A stretch of DNA of 64,000 bases from Leptidea sinapis (GCF_905404315.1 NC_066292.1:9486001-9550000), one strand, 5' to 3'. Counted from the first letter of the stretch, positions 32,337 through 42,885 are shown. Program-made: numbers and translations. Notes: a model not told the origin generated them from the sequence alone.

Positions 32337-32437
32337 GTGAAAACCCGGCGGCAATGCAGTCATCATCTCCTGGCTTTATCCAACTAAACTTACATACCTA
32401 CATGTACACAATTATAACCATGAACATTTTGCGGTGA
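32337..32437 (+). CDS. dpr: Dpr-family Ig-domain protein, terminal exon
   Basis: After TTGTTGACAG the exon completes the Gly of NGE and reads GENPAAMQSSSPGFIQLNLH, TYMYTIITMNILR, stop TGA 32435-32437. NGE.PAAMQ is the conserved junction just after Ig2 in insect Dpr proteins. The hydrophobic end (TYMYTIITMNIL) fits a membrane-anchoring C-terminus, probably a GPI signal. The phase-1 join to the 11809 exon is exact, which is strong evidence that both belong to one gene although 20 kb apart. Confidence 0.9.
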
Positions 32438-32570
32438 CAATTGGATTCTGTGCCCTAATCACTTGTGTTAAGAGTTGTTTTACTGTGAGCCAAACTGTCT
32501 TAATTTGCTTATAAGTTTTGAGACGATGAAAAAGTTACGACATGGTTAAAGGAGTATTTAATTAAAAATT

Positions 32571-32576
32571 AATAAA
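32571..32576 (+). promoter_or_regulatory. Candidate poly(A) signal of dpr
   Basis: AATAAA 134 bases after the stop codon, first good match downstream; a T/G-rich stretch follows (TTTGCG, TTGGATTT). Confidence 0.45.
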
Positions 32577-32759
32577 GGCCCAGGTTTATTTGCGTAATTG
32601 GATTTAAGCTTTGATGAAAGCTCATTGTTAAGGGGTTTAGAATTAAATAAGATAAAAATGCTTGGTATTCCGTAGGAGATTTAATTTCATCAATGGATCA
32701 ACTTTTGCCAAAATTAACATTCACAGCTTTATCTAACTGGTTTCAATAAATATTTAATT

Positions 32760-32895
32760 CGAGTGAGTTTTGTTAGTCTACATGCAGAATGCACGGCGCT
32801 TTGTGTCCGGTGTTGGACTATCGAAGACCATCGGCCCGCAGGAGGTGTATTCTGAACGTACACTAACAAATCTTACCGGAATTAACACTTATGAT
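32760..32895. repeat. Interspersed repeat fragment
   Basis: GGAGGTGTATTCTGAACGTA and CTAACAAATCTTACCGGAATTAACAC match 53535-53590 (GGTGCATTCTGAATGTA, ACAAATCTAAGCGAAATCAACAC). Unknown family. Confidence 0.35.
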
Positions 32896-32904
32896 ATTTA
32901 TAGC

Positions 32905-33049
32905 AACCTAAGGCTGGGTTGCACAAACAAACTTTAACAATAACAAACATGTTAAAATACCGGTTATGCAAAAAAATTATCCACCATTTGTCAATTTCTA
33001 GATGACGTCAAAACTTTCTTCAGTCTTCGCGCCGATTAAAGCTATTGTC
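32905..33049 (+). mobile_element. GGCTGGGTTGCAC MITE, left part
   Basis: AGGCTGGGTTGCACAAACAA, CATGTTAAAATACCGGTTA and TAGATGACGTCAAAACTTT match the full element at 33322-33684. Cut at 33049 by the tRNA-like foldback element. Confidence 0.6.
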
Positions 33050-33297
33050 AATACACAAATAAAATTTTAAAACAAAATTTTATGAACGATGCGGGGCGTT
33101 TGAGTGACGTAAGTGAAGTAGATCCTGTAGATGAAGCAACAACCTGAGAGATGAACCAAAGCATACAAGATTTTATGACGATACGTCACTCGTACGATTG
33201 GCTCAGTTGGAAGAGCACTTGCACGGAACGCGAGAGATCGTGGGTTTGAGTCCCGCATCGTTCATAAAATTTTGTTTTAAAATTTTATTTGTGTATT
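33050..33297 (+). mobile_element. tRNA-bearing foldback element with perfect 46-bp TIRs
   Basis: 33050-33095 (AATACACAAATAAAATTT...GATGCGGG) is the exact reverse complement of 33252-33297. The right arm contains the 3' half of a tRNA cloverleaf. The left arm has only the acceptor-stem part, then CGTTTGAGTGACGTAA, an inverted match of the sequence just 5' of the cloverleaf (about 33180-33195). Relatives at 40.9-41.4 kb lack the left inverted arm. Confidence 0.75.
33192..33263 (+). repeat. tRNA-like cloverleaf (SINE head), not a functional tRNA
   Basis: Folds as acceptor GTACGAT/ATCGTTC (one mismatch), D stem GCTC/GAGC, anticodon stem CTTGC/GCGAG with loop ACGGAAC, 5-nt variable arm, and T stem GTGGG/CCCGC with loop TTTGAGT. 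The anticodon would be GGA (Ser), but the arm is class I and position 33 is C instead of U. Pol III A and B boxes are intact. Confidence 0.75.
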
Positions 33298-33321
33298 AAA
33301 ACTTATGATATATTTAGCATA

Positions 33322-33684
33322 TAGGCTGGGTTTCACCAACTAACTTTAGCAAGAACAAACATGTCAAAGTACCGGTTAAGCAAAAAATATGTTGCACCAT
33401 TTGACAACTTTTAGATGACGTCAAAACTTTAACTGTTAACCGTAACCGAGTAGTCTTTGCCGATTAAAGCTATTGTTAATGTTAAATAGCTAAATAACGA
33501 CCTGTCAAAGGTTTCAAATAAATATTCGATGTTGACTTGATATTTCACTTTTTAACTTTAACAATGCCAAGAAATTCAATGGTTCAACACATTCCGCAGT
33601 CTATGTTAAAGTCAGCGTTTCTGCTAACGTTAAATTTGACTTAAACCATAACTATAAAAGCTAATATGATGCAACTTAGCCTAA
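33322..33684. mobile_element. GGCTGGGTT MITE, complete
   Basis: Left end TATAGGCTGGGTTTCACC and right end ATGATGCAACTTAGCCTAAG are inverted versions of one another; the inner left segment TTTAGATGACGTCAAAACTT recurs in the 32905 copy. About 360 bp, non-coding. Confidence 0.55.
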
Positions 33685-33689
33685 GTATA

Positions 33690-34195
33690 TTATTTATCAT
33701 CCTTTAGTCTCATCAATAAAATCAGATATCTTAAACTTCCAAGTGAAAAAGCCTTAATACAAGATATTTTTTATTTTTTATTTTAAATAACGCTATTTGG
33801 TTTACAAATTAAGAAGAACCTCACCAAAACTTTACTATCAAATACCTTTGAAATAAAATGGAGTTTCTACAACAATAACGATTTAAGTTTTTCTCGTCTA
33901 AATATTCCATTTTCAAATACAGCGCTGCGACGGATTTTCTGAACGTGACATATGTCAGGTGTGGTTTCATATTTTGACGAGTGCCTCGGTTCTTGCTTCC
34001 AAAAATAAAACGATTTTAGAGACAACTGTCCGCAACAGACGGTGTCTTTTATTTGTTCTTATTTAAAAATATAACTTTTGAATTTCGAAAATCATTCCTG
34101 TATCCGCGATAATAATCAAGTACGACGTTGTGAAAGACTAAGAAAGAGGGTAGATTGATATATACATTAACTACACAAATTAAATTTGAACACAA
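33690..34195. other. AT-rich intergenic sequence
   Basis: Nothing recognised. Confidence 0.4.
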
Positions 34196-34229
34196 AATTT
34201 ATGAACGATGGAACTGGAACCCTTACTAC

Positions 34230-34285
34230 TATTTTTTTATTTATTTCCATCTAAAATTCGACCAGCGAACAGCGGGATCGGCTAG
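34230..34285 (+). mobile_element. Helitron 3' end
   Basis: AAATTCGACCAGCGAACAGC then GGGATCGGCTAG, followed by T. Its 5' end is unclear. It is abutted three bases later by the next Helitron. Confidence 0.45.
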
Positions 34286-34288
34286 TCT

Positions 34289-34733
34289 TCTTATATATAA
34301 AATTCTCGTTCCCGATGTTTGTTACCAAACTCCTCGGAAACGGCTAAACCAATTTGTTTGAAAATTTGTATATCGGGTAGGTCTGAGAATCGACCAACTA
34401 TCTATTTTTCATATCCCTAAATGATAAGGGTCACCCACTCCTAGTTTTTTTTTTTGACAATCTTTTTTTATTTGATATTATTATGATTCAGCATTAAAAA
34501 TACAAATGACTTCAAATTTAAACCCGTGATTTTTATATAATTCTATTCACAGATACGTAATAGAGTTGCAAGATGGCAATCGAATATATAATGATTATTT
34601 TAGTACGAAAAATTTTATATACAATATAATTGGTATGTCTGAGAATCGGTCATCATCTATTTTATCTTTTTAGTTTAGTTTTCTTTTTAATAGATACTTT
34701 AATTGGCAATACAAAGTTTGCTGGGTCAGCAAG
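34289..34733 (+). mobile_element. Non-autonomous Helitron (type 1), expanded
   Basis: Starts TCTTATATATAAAATTCTCG; ends GCTGGGTCAGCAAG, so the terminal CTAG has mutated to CAAG. It carries about 100 extra A/T bases and a partial internal duplicate of the GTCTGAGAATCGG block (34397 and 34649). Confidence 0.65.
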
Positions 34734-34883
34734 TATATTTATATAATTTAGGCAATTTACTTCAATGTTTGATTTTATTTCATTTTTTTTTTTTGTAAGC
34801 TGAATGGAATTTAGCAACTGTTATTTTTTTTACGGAAATCAGTGACTAGAAGATCAAAACGTTTAGCTAATTCTTGATAGAAT

Positions 34884-35042
34884 CTAAAATCCTGCGTGGC
34901 AATTTCACTTTGCACACCTTTAGACATAAGATGTTAAGTCTCATTTACCCAGTAATTTCACTAGCTACTGCGCCCTTCAGACCGAAATACAATAATGCTT
35001 ACACATTACGGTTGCTACATTACATTACTTCACGGCAGAAAA
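34884..35042 (-). mobile_element. SINE-like family S, internal fragment
   Basis: AATCCTGCGTGGCAATTTCAC to TACTTCACGGCAGAAA; the hairpin near CATTAC is expanded (GGTTGCTACATTACATTACTT). Confidence 0.65.
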
Positions 35043-35179
35043 ACACACCGCTGTTAAACGTAGCTAACCAATTTGCATTCAAATCGGTTTAGCCGTTTAT
35101 CAAATCGTCAAGTTGACAAAAATGATTTACACTTGATGCTCAGTCACGGCTCGCTTATAATTTTATTATATGTACAGAT

Positions 35180-35730
35180 TTGATAGCCGGGGACTAAATA
35201 TTTAACTTAACTTTATATATCTAAACAGTATTTGAAAACTGGTAGTGTTTCTAGTGCCGTTTCTTCTCTCCCAGACCGCCAGCAATGATAATAATTTTAG
35301 TTGTAGAGTCAGAAAATTTTATATAGGTTATAAAGTGGATATAAATGACATTTTTATGTCGGCCTTAAGTTAAATATTTTATCATTCTCCCGTCTGCACG
35401 ATTACTTACAAACAGTATTTAAGTAAGCCCAGATGTAGAATAACCAAACATCTTTTGTCTCGCTCTGTCCCTTTTAACACATCTACTATTCCTCTCACGC
35501 AATAAATTTTCTTCGCCATTTGTTCATCACTCATTCTCTCAACACAGACCCACGGAGCATTTAGTGCCCAGACAAATGAATGGAATAGATGGATGGGTAA
35601 GAATGTAGTTTTATCATTATTCATTTGGATGTTTATCTAAGCTGGCATGAATATTCGGTTTCTAGAATGTTATGTGCTCTATTCTAACAAATACTGTCAG
35701 GCATTCTGGTGTTGCGGTAAATGATGATCA
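35180..35730. other. Intergenic; weak LINE-like scrap
   Basis: On the minus strand near 35520, ERMSDEQMAKKIYC resembles the ERM.DERL.KK.Y segment of LINE C-termini (as at 57006). The match is short and unsupported by its flanks. Confidence 0.25.
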
Positions 35731-35734
35731 GCCT

Positions 35735-35935
35735 AGCGAAACTCTCTAAGAAAAAAGCAATTCACTTGATTTTATGAAACGTGCAGTCATTGATAGATTG
35801 CCAGATCATGGCTGTAATCTAGTAAAAAAACGGAGATAGCCGAAATCCACTACGTTTTAAGCAACTGTTTGCTTTCAAACATAGCCGGATTATAATTCGT
35901 AGCCAGTCGCGTTTTATACTAAACTAAATTTCAAT
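35735..35935 (+). repeat. Interspersed repeat, unnamed family
   Basis: Inverted partner of 15775-16012 (see shared words there). Non-coding. Confidence 0.5.
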
Positions 35936-36009
35936 TTTTTACTTAAGCAGTCACGCCTTTTATTACGTAGTACTTACATACATCCTCTTCGGCGACGATT
36001 TGCGGGCTT

Positions 36010-36140
36010 AAATCAAATAACTTTATTCATTAAGGTTAAATAAATGACCCTTTGGAATGTCAAAAGTTATACTTATTACCAATTACTACTTCGGAAAAGG
36101 TTAAGCCTTAGAAGATCTGGCAAGAAACTCTTTGCTACTT
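36010..36140 (-). repeat. LINE tail repeat
   Basis: AAATCAAATAACTTTATTCATTA, ACTACTTCGGAAAAGGTTAAG and GCAAGAAACTC. Related to 22790 and 53325. Confidence 0.45.
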
Positions 36141-36311
36141 TTTTAAACCTAAATTTAGAGCTTAATTATTTTACAAATGTTTTAATAACAATCTATGTAA
36201 AATGATACATTTAAAATAAAGCTCAAACGTCAAATAATCTATGACACGAGTAAATTGAAAAACAAATGTAAATTAATAAAAACAAACTACAAGTTCGAGC
36301 GGATAGAGGCC

Positions 36312-36446
36312 GATTTCTATAATTATTCAATTGCAATCCTAAAATGGCGATCTGAGATTATTAATTTAATTAGTAAATGGATTAAAATACTAATCTTGGA
36401 TTGCCATGAGGGTTACGATTGAATATAGAGAACGGTACCTAGTCTT
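36312..36446. mobile_element. Small MITE
   Basis: TTTCTATAATTATTCAATTG with CAATCCTAAAATGGC is mirrored by ATTGCCATGAGGGTTACGATTG and AATATAGAGAACGG. About 135 bp with imperfect 35-bp TIRs. Confidence 0.5.
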
Positions 36447-36834
36447 TTATTGGGCAAAGTTTATGTCTCTAGTAGGGATCCTTTAAAACTTAGAAAGTTC
36501 TGGACGAGGTTGCTCCAAAGAAGTCTATGAAAACAATTGCGAGTTCTGTATTGAGCTGCTAGAAGTAACTGACATGGGTTGAATGGGTCCAATTGAGGAG
36601 TATAATTGTGGAAACAGGAGCCCTATACTATAGCAGGTATGCCTGACACCGAACAGAGATGCTGCCATGTCTGTATACGTTATGTATTAAAAGAAAAAGA
36701 AAAGAATTTAAACACGTTCCTTGGTAACCGTGACAAATTTAATTTTTTAGAATTGTTGGCTATGTGTCTGTGCTTTGATTCACGCTTACCTCAGAAACAG
36801 TTTCATTGTTTGAATTCAGTTTTCTCTGTTTAGC

Positions 36835-36960
36835 TCAACCTTTTACGAAGTAGCGGTAGATTCAATAAGAAAAACTATTTTTTTTAACATTCATAAGTGT
36901 CATTTCCGTGACCTAAATGAATAAAGTGATTTTGATATGATTTGGTTTGATTTGATATTT
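36835..36960 (+). repeat. LINE tail repeat
   Basis: CTTTTACGAAGTAGCGGTAG, CATTCATAAGTGTCATTTCC and GAATAAAGTGATTTTGATATG; plus-strand version of the 21560 repeat. Confidence 0.5.
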
Positions 36961-36999
36961 GTATACTCATTCCAACCAGCTACTGAAAAAGTTAGATTA

Positions 37000-37690
37000 A
37001 ATGAAATATAAAGCCGAAATCCACGCAGGCGAATTTGCGGGTTCCGGGATATATATCATAAAATATTTATCACACTGCGCATGTTATTATAATTGTGTCA
37101 ATATTGTTTATAGTTTCAAGCTCTATCTATTCTTCGAAAGGGAAACGGGCGTTTAATATAACAAAAAGTTATTTTCTCCGGCGCCGCGAACATAAAGTAT
37201 GAAAGACAATTTCCATGTAATATGAATAGAATTTCTCATAACTCATACCATCTGAATATAATACATAATTCCCTATTCATAGAATCACGTGCTTGTCGTA
37301 AATATGGACTTGGGACAATCTTGAGTTAATACGAATCTTGTCTCTTGCCAACAGTAATGAAGAAGTACAGTTATTCAGGTCATAATACTTAACAGTGTCA
37401 CATGTGACGGGACTTAGTTTATGTCATCAAAGTTTCGACAAGTTAATAGAGTACTGGGCTTGATTTATATGCTTTTCTACTTAGTGTCCTGTCACACTAT
37501 TGACTTCGTCCACGTGACTGACTTTACAGCCTGATTCTAATTATGTTTTACCAATAACAAGGAGCATGACGTAAGAATTGAAAAAATTTAAGATGCAAGT
37601 TTGAAACAAAGGCTAAATTCGTCAGTTTCGATTCGTCTAAAACACTTCAATTCATTATTGAGTAGTAGAAATAAAATTATTGAACAATTT
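37000..37690. other. Intergenic sequence, nothing recognised
   Basis: A/T-rich, no long frame. Confidence 0.4.
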
Positions 37691-37696
37691 CACAAC

Positions 37697-37968
37697 AACA
37701 ATTCCACCTTCGCACGACACGCCACAAGTTAGGATATCATCCCCACCATCTGGATTTGTGGCGGTCCTCCACAGTGCGGTTTCTACAAAGCTGTGGAATG
37801 AGCTTCCTGGTGCGGTGTTTCCGGGACGATACGACATGGGTACCTTCAAAAAAAGCGCGTACACCTTCCTTAAAGGAGGGCAACACTCTTGTGATTCCTC
37901 TGGTGTTGCAAGAGAATGTGGGCGGCGGTGATCACTTAACGCTCATTTGTCCTCCTATTCCATAAAAA
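37697..37968 (+). mobile_element. LINE family L, truncated 3' end
   Basis: AATTCCACCTTCGCACGACAC to TCCTATTCCATAAAAAAAAA. It lacks about 20 bases at GGTTT|CTACAAAGC (the FLPRT part) and a few in the 3' tail. The target site 5' is AACAACAATTCC. Confidence 0.8.
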
Positions 37969-38125
37969 AAAAATACACATACAATAAGATCACAGGTTCT
38001 CTAAACTAATCACTGTTATACTTGATCGTGATCCAGTTTCAGTAGAATTAAATTGAAATTCTATATAAAAGGGCATTTGTTTGTGTACCAAATTTAGTTT
38101 TGTGCTTAACTTTTTTTAAAGACAA

Positions 38126-38415
38126 TAAGGGATGAGTCGTTAAGCTGAAGGTAATTGATACGTCCTGCCCATTACAATGCAGTGTCACTAAGAATTCTCG
38201 AAAATACCGAAAATTCTGAGCGGCACTACAAATGCGCTTGTCACATTGACACAAGATGTTAAGTCTCATTTGGCCAGTAATTTCACTAGCTAGCGCGCCC
38301 TTTAGACCGAAACATAGTAAGGCTTACACATTACTGCTTCACGGCAGAAATAGGCGCCGTAGCTAGCTAAGTAGAATCTAGCCGGAATCCTGTGCAAAGG
38401 AGCCTTCCACTGGTA
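38126..38415 (-). mobile_element. SINE-like family S copy
   Basis: CAATAAGGGATGAG to GGAGCCTTCCACTGGT. The hairpin is intact (AAAATTCTGAGCGGCACTAC). Confidence 0.8.
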
Positions 38416-38539
38416 AATATTACGGATTATTATTATTTTAAATAAATAAATAACAAACAACAATAATATTATGTGTGTGTACTTATTTCTATAAAAATTA
38501 TGGAAATATAACATACAATAAAGAGTTTTAAACTTATAA

Positions 38540-38856
38540 CTAGCTGACCCAGCAAACGTTGTATTGCCGATATTAAAATCGCGATACAAAAGTAACTGTT
38601 GATCGTAGATGGTTGAAAATTTGAAGGTGTATGTATTTTTAACTGCTGACTCATAATCAAACAAATTAAAAAAAAATCTCAAAAGAATTAAAAAAAAATC
38701 GTGTGGACCACCCTTAACATTTAGGGGGATTAAAAATAGATGTTGTCCGATTCTCAGACCTACCCAATATGCACTCAAAATTTCATGAGAATCGGTCAAG
38801 CCGTTTCGGAGGAGTTCAAAGTTTAACACCATGACACGAGAATTTTATATATTAGA
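38540..38856 (-). mobile_element. Non-autonomous Helitron (type 1)
   Basis: The plus strand shows CTAGCTGACCC at 38540 and GAGAATTTTATATATTAGA at the far end, so the element reads TCTAATATATAAAATTC...GGGTCAGCTAG on the minus strand, with A and T flanks. Confidence 0.75.
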
Positions 38857-39054
38857 TAAAGCCAAAATTTTAGTAATAATATTTTTAGTCGTAGACTTTT
38901 TTGATGTATGCAAGACACTTGAAGTGTCTGAGATGTAAGAGTAGGTACTTGGGTGAACAAAGAACAGCTTTTGTTTAGCCTACGCAGTTTTAAAAATAAA
39001 TTATCAGAATTCGATTAGTGAAATGAAATTAGCTTCCAACTTTCTAATCACTGA

Positions 39055-39690
39055 TTTCTTAGGGTCCCGTAGCCAAATAGCAAAAAACGTAACCGTTATA
39101 GATTCGTCATGTCTGCCTGACTGTCCGTGTGTCACAGCCACTTTATTCCAAAACTTTAGAAACTATGCTGTTGAAACTTGGTAAGTAGATGTATTATGTG
39201 AACCACATTAAGATTTTCAAACAAAAATCTCAAAAATTTTTTTTATCAAACCCATTCGTGTGGCGTATCTATAGATAGGTCTTCAAAAATTATATAGGTT
39301 TCTTGTATATATTTTTCTTTAAACTGAATAGTTTACGCGAGAGACACTTCCAAAGTGGTAAAATGTGTCTTCCCCCCCCCCCCCCTCCTGTTACTTTTAA
39401 AATAAGCGAATGATAAAACTAAAAAAAATATATGATGTACATTACCATGCAAACTTCGGCTAAAAATCTGTTTGAACGAGATCTAGTAAGTAGTTTTTTT
39501 GTAATACATATAAATGATGAGAGCTCATTGGCACTGTATAATTTTGAGCAAAGATTTTTTGCCTTTTCCGTTATAATAATTTAGTATAATTTTCTTTTCT
39601 AACTTTTATATATAACTTTTTTATTACTTGCTGCTACGGAACACTTTATGGACGTGTCTGACTCGCACTTGGCCGCTTTTATGAATTTCA
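39055..39690 (-). repeat. 0.6-kb interspersed repeat (GGTTCCGTAG family)
   Basis: TTAGGGTCCCGTAGCC at one end and GCTGCTACGGAACACTTTATGG at the other form short inverted ends. 51640-52225 is the same sequence in the other orientation (GACTGTCCGTGTGTC versus GACGGACAGACAG, and TCTCGCGTAAACTATTCAG). It contains a 14-C run (39373-39386). Confidence 0.6.
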
Positions 39691-39784
39691 ATTTGATACA
39701 AATGAGCAATAACTCACTCCGTTTTAATCCCTAATATAATATAAATTCATATAGGCTTATAGTACAAGACAAGATCTGCAATAG

Positions 39785-40511
39785 TATTTACTTTGAGTAA
39801 CGCGAGTTTACATATTTAAATAAAAAACTTTTTAACTGTAACTGTTTTTACTAGAGAGTTTGCGTAAAAGTTATATTTTTCTTATTATTTTAGTTAACCC
39901 GACGTTTCAAGAGCAAAACTTTGTGGCAAAATTTACTGAAGAAGAAGACACTGTCAGAAAATTTTGCCAAAAACCATCTGTCTACAGCAAATACCACCTC
40001 CGAGGCAATAAATGTCGCTAAACTTCATAATGGCAACTATGACAAATACCATCTTCACTCATTTCATCTGAAGTCACCCTGAAAACGAGATATGGAAAGT
40101 TTTTGAAACGTTCGGTTATCCAAAATAATAATCTCTAATATATAAAATTCTCGTGTCATGGTGTTAAACATTGAACTCCTCCGAAACGGCTTGACCGATT
40201 CTCATGAAATTTTGAGTACATATTGGGTAGGTCTGAGAATCGGACAACATCTATTTTTCATCCCCCTAAATGTTAAGGTTTTTCCCCACACGATTTTTTT
40301 TTAATTTGTTTGATTATGAGTCAGCATTAAAAAATACATACAACTTCAAATTTTCACCCATCTACGATCAACAGTAACTTTTGTATCGCGATTTTAATAT
40401 CGGCAATACAACGTTTGCTGGGTCAGCTAGTAAAAAATATAACTTTTACGCAAAATCTCTAACACAGTTACAATTACACGCGTTTATACCTTTAAAAAGT
40501 GTTTTATTCAA
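39785..40511 (+). mobile_element. Penelope-like element flanked by 14-bp target duplication
   Basis: AAGATCTGCAATAG occurs at 39771-39784 and 40512-40525. The insert starts with an inverted copy of the Penelope 3' tail (39785-39905), then the plus-strand 3' untranslated region (39905-40131: GCCAAAAACCATCTGTCTAC, CTTCATAATGGCAACTATG). It is interrupted by a Helitron, then resumes at 40431 (AAATATAACTTTTACGC). Inverted flanking copies are characteristic of Penelope insertions. Confidence 0.8.
40132..40430 (+). mobile_element. Non-autonomous Helitron (type 1) nested in Penelope
   Basis: TCTCTAATATATAAAATTC start, GGGTCAGCTAG end. The flanks AATAATAA and TAAAAAATATAAC rejoin to the uninterrupted Penelope tail seen at 31050, so the insertion boundaries are confirmed by an empty-site paralogue. 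Confidence 0.85.
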
Positions 40512-40905
40512 AAGATCTGCAATAGTCACACGATGATTACTTTTATTTCAATAATTAGAGATGAAGATTCGATTTAACGCACGAATGGAGTTCGTCTTTG
40601 AGCTAATAGAGCTGAGGTTATCCCATTAGTGCTATCGACCCCTCAATACTCAAGTCACAAGGGATTATTCCTCTGTGAAGTTTATCATGCTACTTATCGT
40701 TACCGAGTATTAACTTGAAAACAACTTATTATTACGAAGCGGAGAATCATTTATTATTTACAACGAATTGCCTAAATCTACCATTGAATAGAGTTCTGTT
40801 CAAAATTTATTCAGAAGTAAAGGTCAGTTTGCCTTTTCGGGAATTATAAAAAATATACAAACTTCACACCCTTTTTCACAAATTATCTGGTCAAACACGA
40901 CAATT

Positions 40906-41208
40906 ATACACAAATAAAATTTGAAAAACAAAATTTTATGAACGATGCGGGCTTCGAACCTATGACCTCCGGTGTTCCGTGCCGGTGCTCTAACCAAATG
41001 AGCTAACCGTTCGAGTACCGCCTCGTTATAAAATTCTGTTTGCTTTGTTCAACACTCAGGTTGTGGCTTCATCTACAGGATCCACTTTACAGTTGATAAT
41101 CTGCTCAACCACAATATTTGCATATTAGGAAATTGACTTGAGGTGTCGCTCTTGTAAATCTAAACAATATGTTATGTTTTTAAAGTGACAACCCTCACTT
41201 CTAGGATT
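40906..41208 (-). mobile_element. tRNA-bearing SINE, full-length copy
   Basis: Minus strand: AATCCTAGAAGTGAGGGTTG start, body GGATCCTGTAGATGAAGCCA, then the tRNA-like part, ending TTTTATTTGTGTA. The cloverleaf lies at 40940-41012. The tRNA-like part is at the 3' end, which is unusual for a SINE. Confidence 0.65.
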
Positions 41209-41362
41209 AATACACAAATAAAATTTGAACAACAAAATTTTATGAACGATGCAGGATTCGAACCCACGACCTCCGGCGTTCCGTGCCGGTGCTCTAACCA
41301 ACTGAGCTAACCGTTCGAGTACCGCCTCGTTATAAAATTCTGTTTGCTTTGTTCAACTCTTA
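41209..41362 (-). mobile_element. tRNA-bearing SINE, 5'-truncated copy
   Basis: Directly adjoins the previous copy in the same orientation. The cloverleaf 41244-41316 is the best of the family: acceptor GAACGGT/ATCGTTC fully paired, D stem GCTC/GAGC, anticodon stem CCGGC/GCCGG, T arm GTGGG TTCGAAT CCTGC. Again loop ACGGAAC with C at position 33. Confidence 0.7.
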
Positions 41363-41409
41363 ATTAACTCAATTAATCAACAACAATTATATATTTAATA
41401 CGATATACA

Positions 41410-41495
41410 TAATTAAGAATATATAAATAAATAATCATATGCCAGACTCGGAAACAAACATCCATATTCATCATATAAATGTTTGCACTTATCGG
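41410..41495 (-). mobile_element. SINE fragment (tRNA-derived)
   Basis: ACTCGGAAACAAACATCC and CATATAAATGTTTGCAC are the complement of 31885-31935. Confidence 0.5.
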
Positions 41496-41904
41496 GATTA
41501 TTCCTTTTTGCCAAAAAACAGCAGTTTAGTGTATTGTAAATACATAGTATGTTGTAGTGTACGAGTATATATTATACTAATTCAGACAAGATATAAATTA
41601 TAATAATGATAAAATTAAAACTATCACTAAATAAAAAAATAGGGAATATAAAAACTTAGGGAAGCATACCAAGAATACTGGCAGCATTTCTACTTTAGAT
41701 AACTAGGCTGATCCGTTGACCGGAATAGCTGCCATCGCTTGGGTTTCTAGTAACCCTATTGAGGCGAGAAAATAGTACTTTGTATATTCTCCGCGCCTCT
41801 GGGCCCCATCGGCCCAGTGTTTCAACACCAAACGGCACAAAGATTCACACTCATTAAGATTCGGCAGGCGAAGTAGCAGCCCCAACACCCACTGACGTAA
41901 GTTA

Positions 41905-42125
41905 TTTTTTTAAAGTGATAACCCTCACTTCTGGAATTAATTACACATTTTTTTTTTAATATTGCGGTTAAGCAGGTTATCAACTGTAAAGATCCTGTAG
42001 ATAAAGCCACAACCTGAGAGTTAAACAAGATTTATCAACGATACGTCACTTGAACGGTTGGCTCAGTGAAAGAGCGCTCGCACGGATCGTGACCCGCATC
42101 GGTCATAAATTTTGTTTTCAAAATT
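41905..42125 (+). mobile_element. tRNA-bearing SINE, rearranged copy
   Basis: TTTTTAAAGTGATAACCCTC (about 41909) is in minus orientation, but ATCCTGTAGATAAAGCCACA through GAACGGTTGGCTCAGTGAAAG and the ATTTTGTTTTCAAAATTAATG tail (41992-42125) is in plus orientation. The tRNA part has lost the anticodon arm's 3' side. Confidence 0.5.
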
Positions 42126-42129
42126 AATG

Positions 42130-42885
42130 TGTCTTAAGACATGAGTTATTTTAAGTTATTATTATTTAAAAGTTCAAAGTTAGGAATATAAGTAATGGTT
42201 TACAAATACAGTTTGGCTCACGTGAAAACTCCAAAGCATTTACAATTGTTTATATAAATTACTGTCCTAAATGAAGCATTTGTATAAGATCTGATTAATC
42301 TCATTGTATATAATTAATGTTTTCTGTAATATAATAACACACCGATTAGACGTAATTCCAGGAAAACTTTCCAAACCACAATCATGTCGAAATTGAGTTA
42401 AGAACACAAAACTGGTCACGTGATTCACATTAACAGACTGACAAAAAATGGCAGCCCTACTGTCAATCATTACTTAGTAGCCCAATCCATATGTATGGAA
42501 TACACTAATTTTTTTTAAACTTTGAACACGAATCCTTAAAATGTGATGTTTGTGGCTTGAACGTTTTTCACGAACTACGTCCAATTTAGGTTAACATAAA
42601 CAATACATTAAAACGTGATATTTAAATTGTTAACTTGATAGATTGAACAATGATTTAAAAAACTAATAAACACTACTTTCGAGCCAAACGAAACTAGACC
42701 ATGCTATATTTAACTCTATTACCTATTTTTATTTCGATTGTGTTTATCTCGTAGTCTATTAAAGTGTTATTAAATCATTTAGTTTATTTTCTTTATTTTT
42801 AGTCTGAAAACAGCATCGAAAAGTATTTATTTATTCTGATATTGTTGGTGTCGATATTTTTGTCATCTTGATGATTTTTGGTCAA
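42130..42885. other. Intergenic sequence, nothing recognised
   Basis: A/T-rich with short chance frames. Confidence 0.4.

Noticed and set aside
38302..38832. 176-codon minus-strand open frame
   Set aside because: It runs through a Helitron and a family S copy that have no coding role; the frame is open by chance.
40940..41316. Genuine nuclear tRNA-Ser(GGA) genes
   Set aside because: Serine tRNAs need a long variable arm; here it is 5 nt. Position 33 is C, and the sequence belongs to a dispersed repeat.
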